Source: an uncultured Gammaproteobacteria bacterium
GTDB taxonomy: Bacteria; Pseudomonadota; Gammaproteobacteria; CAJQNE01
NCBI GenBank assembly: GCA_905479545.1
Contig: CAJQNE010000256.1
Span: 1 to 7,093, forward strand
Direction: 5' to 3'
DNA length: 7,093 bases
The notes below the pieces were generated by a model. The model searched no databases. It had not been told where the DNA came from and was given only the letters and a program-made list of their open reading frames with translations. Below, piece after piece: positions 5,855 to 7,093 of this stretch (positions within the stretch are counted from its first letter, which is position 1; each line of letters starts with the position of its first letter). The translations under genes and the position numbers were made by a program.

Positions 5855-7093
5855 ATGTCGAGAAAATGGAATTCATGGAAGGCGTTAACGGTGGGTGGTG
5901 CAGTTGCACTATCCTCGTTTGCATACGCCCAGCCACAAACTCAGGTGCCAGTGATAGCCACCAGCCAGAGCACGAGTACTGCTCCTGCTGGTCGCTTTGT
6001 CTATGACGGCAGCGGTGGTATTTACACGGTTGATTCAGGTGCTGATACGTTCGAGGCGGTTTTAGGCCAGCCACGAAACATCGTTAATACCAGCCCGCCG
6101 GGCACCACCCGGAATGATCGGCTGCAAATTACTGTAGAGATTCTCGACGACGCAGGTAACGCGGCGGTTGGTGGTAATGCAAACGGCCCCGACTACGTGC
6201 TTACCGGCAGTATTGACCTTGATGGTAACGGTACCATCGATGTTAGTGGTGTATTGCTGACTGCTGAATTCGAAGAGCTTATAAGCTTCTCGGGCACGGC
6301 AGGTTTTACTGGCCTCATCGACATGCGTTTCACCCCTACCGGTGGCCAGTTGGTTGATCTGGGTTATTACGACGGACGGTCTTTGTTCGTTTCCCAGACG
6401 CTGGAATTCCAGACTTTTAATGGTGACTTCAGTCTGCCCTTTATCGCAGGTGACGTTAAAGCGGGCACGACGACTCAGTCTGCCTACGGCAACGGCACCG
6501 CTGACATCGGCGATAAAGTGTTCTACGACCTTAATGGCAACGGCATGCAAGAGCCGAACGAACCCGGTATTGCTGGTGTTCGGGTATTGCTGACTGATAG
6601 CAACGGCGACGTAGTGTCGATCGCTTTCACCGATTCGAACGGTATATACACATTCCGGGACGTAACTGATGGTGATTACACCATTCAGGCTGACGCCAAC
6701 ACCATTCCACCTAATTTCTCGCCAACAGTGGCTAACGCCGGTAACGACGATAATCGCGATAGCGACAGTGTTAACGGCGCGCCGTTCTCAGTCACTGTTA
6801 ATGTAGTAAACGACTTTAGTTTTGACATGGGCTATGTAGCGACCGGTAGCGGTAGCATCGGCGACACCATTTTCCGCGATGTTGACCGTGATGGTGTTCA
6901 GGACGCTGGCGAGCCGGGCATTCAAGGCGTAACTGTTACGCTGACAGATTCAAACGGCGTTGTTACTACAACCATGACCGGCCCGAACGGTATGTACTTG
7001 TTCCCGGGCTTGGTTGCTGACACCTACTCGGTTGATGTCGTTGAGGCGACACTACCACCGGGTTTGGCACCGACAACGCCTAACCAAGGCGGC
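5855..7093 (+). CDS. Secreted/surface protein with SdrD B-like repeats (3' end missing)
   Basis: The frame is open for 413 codons to the window edge. Residues 1-25 are a classical Sec signal peptide: a basic start (MSRKW), a hydrophobic core (LTVGGAVALSSF) and a likely signal peptidase I cut after AYA, before Gln26. Residues 26 to about 215 form a domain I do not recognise, mainly beta-strand in character, with a calcium-type loop DLDGNGTID at 121-129. Two SdrD B-like modules follow from 216 and 334. Each has a metal-binding-type loop (DLNGNGMQEPNE at 225-236; DVDRDGVQDAGE at 342-353), an EPGI-x-GV turn, LTDSNG and a GxYxF strand. The protein is exported and probably displayed at the cell surface. 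In staphylococcal Sdr proteins such B modules bind calcium and act as rigid stalks. Homology of these modules with the start of the gene at 1-3852 suggests this protein may also end in a barrel further right; that part is not visible. Confidence 0.85.
   Translation, partial: MSRKWNSWKALTVGGAVALSSFAYAQPQTQVPVIATSQSTSTAPAGRFVYDGSGGIYTVDSGADTFEAVLGQPRNIVNTSPPGTTRNDRLQITVEILDDAGNAAVGGNANGPDYVLTGSIDLDGNGTIDVSGVLLTAEFEELISFSGTAGFTGLIDMRFTPTGGQLVDLGYYDGRSLFVSQTLEFQTFNGDFSLPFIAGDVKAGTTTQSAYGNGTADIGDKVFYDLNGNGMQEPNEPGIAGVRVLLTDSNGDVVSIAFTDSNGIYTFRDVTDGDYTIQADANTIPPNFSPTVANAGNDDNRDSDSVNGAPFSVTVNVVNDFSFDMGYVATGSGSIGDTIFRDVDRDGVQDAGEPGIQGVTVTLTDSNGVVTTTMTGPNGMYLFPGLVADTYSVDVVEATLPPGLAPTTPNQGG
6500..6850 (+). 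repeat. SdrD B-like repeat 1 (coding, 351 bases)
   Basis: Residues 216-332 of the gene starting at 5855. The module begins ADIGDKVFYD, contains the Asp/Asn-rich loop at 225-236 and NEPGIAGVRVLLTDSNG, and ends in an acidic NDDNRDSDS linker and a closing strand. The spacing to the matching Asp in the next module is exactly 117 residues. Confidence 0.75.
6851..7093 (+). repeat. SdrD B-like repeat 2 (coding, cut by the window edge)
   Basis: The first 81 residues of a second module, starting GSIGDTIFRDVDRDG. It shares IGD, EPGI, GV, LTDSNG and NG-x-Y-x-F with repeat 1 in the same order and spacing. Its DVDRDGVQ loop is closer to the module at the start of the upstream barrel gene (DCDRDRVQ) than repeat 1 is. 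More copies probably follow to the right. Confidence 0.75.

Noticed and set aside
5709..6550. Two open frames on the minus strand (5709-6074 and 6062-6550)
   Set aside because: They mirror the plus-strand gene from 5855, which has a signal peptide, a ribosome site and recognisable repeats; the minus-strand products show no recognisable domain.

Overview
The window looks like chromosomal DNA of a gammaproteobacterium, probably a marine or free-living one. The best evidence is the central gene, whose protein follows Escherichia coli ArgD almost residue for residue as I remember it. Moderate GC in the coding regions and the type of large surface proteins fit this, but I cannot name an order or genus from sequence alone.

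Layout. (1) Bases 1-3852 hold the 3' part of a very large plus-strand gene that begins upstream. Its product runs from an SdrD B-like/Cna-B-like module through a low-complexity linker and two Ig-like domains into a long outer-membrane beta-barrel. (2) Bases 3853-4157 are intergenic. They carry a cluster of short palindromic REP-like repeats, an extended -10 promoter candidate, and a strong terminator-like hairpin with a T-run. (3) Bases 4158-5375 are argD, a complete PLP-dependent acetylornithine aminotransferase. (4) Bases 5376-5854 are a long intergenic region, AT-rich at first. It holds a weak terminator, two dyads that could be operators or hairpins, and a GC-rich structured leader just ahead of the next gene. 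(5) From 5855 to the right edge is the start of a second large surface or secreted protein. It has a clear signal peptide, an unassigned N-terminal domain with a calcium-type loop, and two tandem SdrD B-like repeats; it continues past the window.

Working picture. The two partial genes share the same SdrD B-like module and lie on the same strand on either side of a housekeeping arginine/lysine biosynthesis gene. They look like members of one family of cell-surface proteins. argD seems to be an independent unit between them, with its own promoter and terminators, not part of an arginine operon. The less ordinary features are the SdrD/Ig/barrel fusion, the REP-like cluster, the terminator-like hairpin sitting at the predicted argD transcription start, and the structured leader of the second surface gene. 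I see no tRNA, rRNA, CRISPR array, transposase or phage gene.
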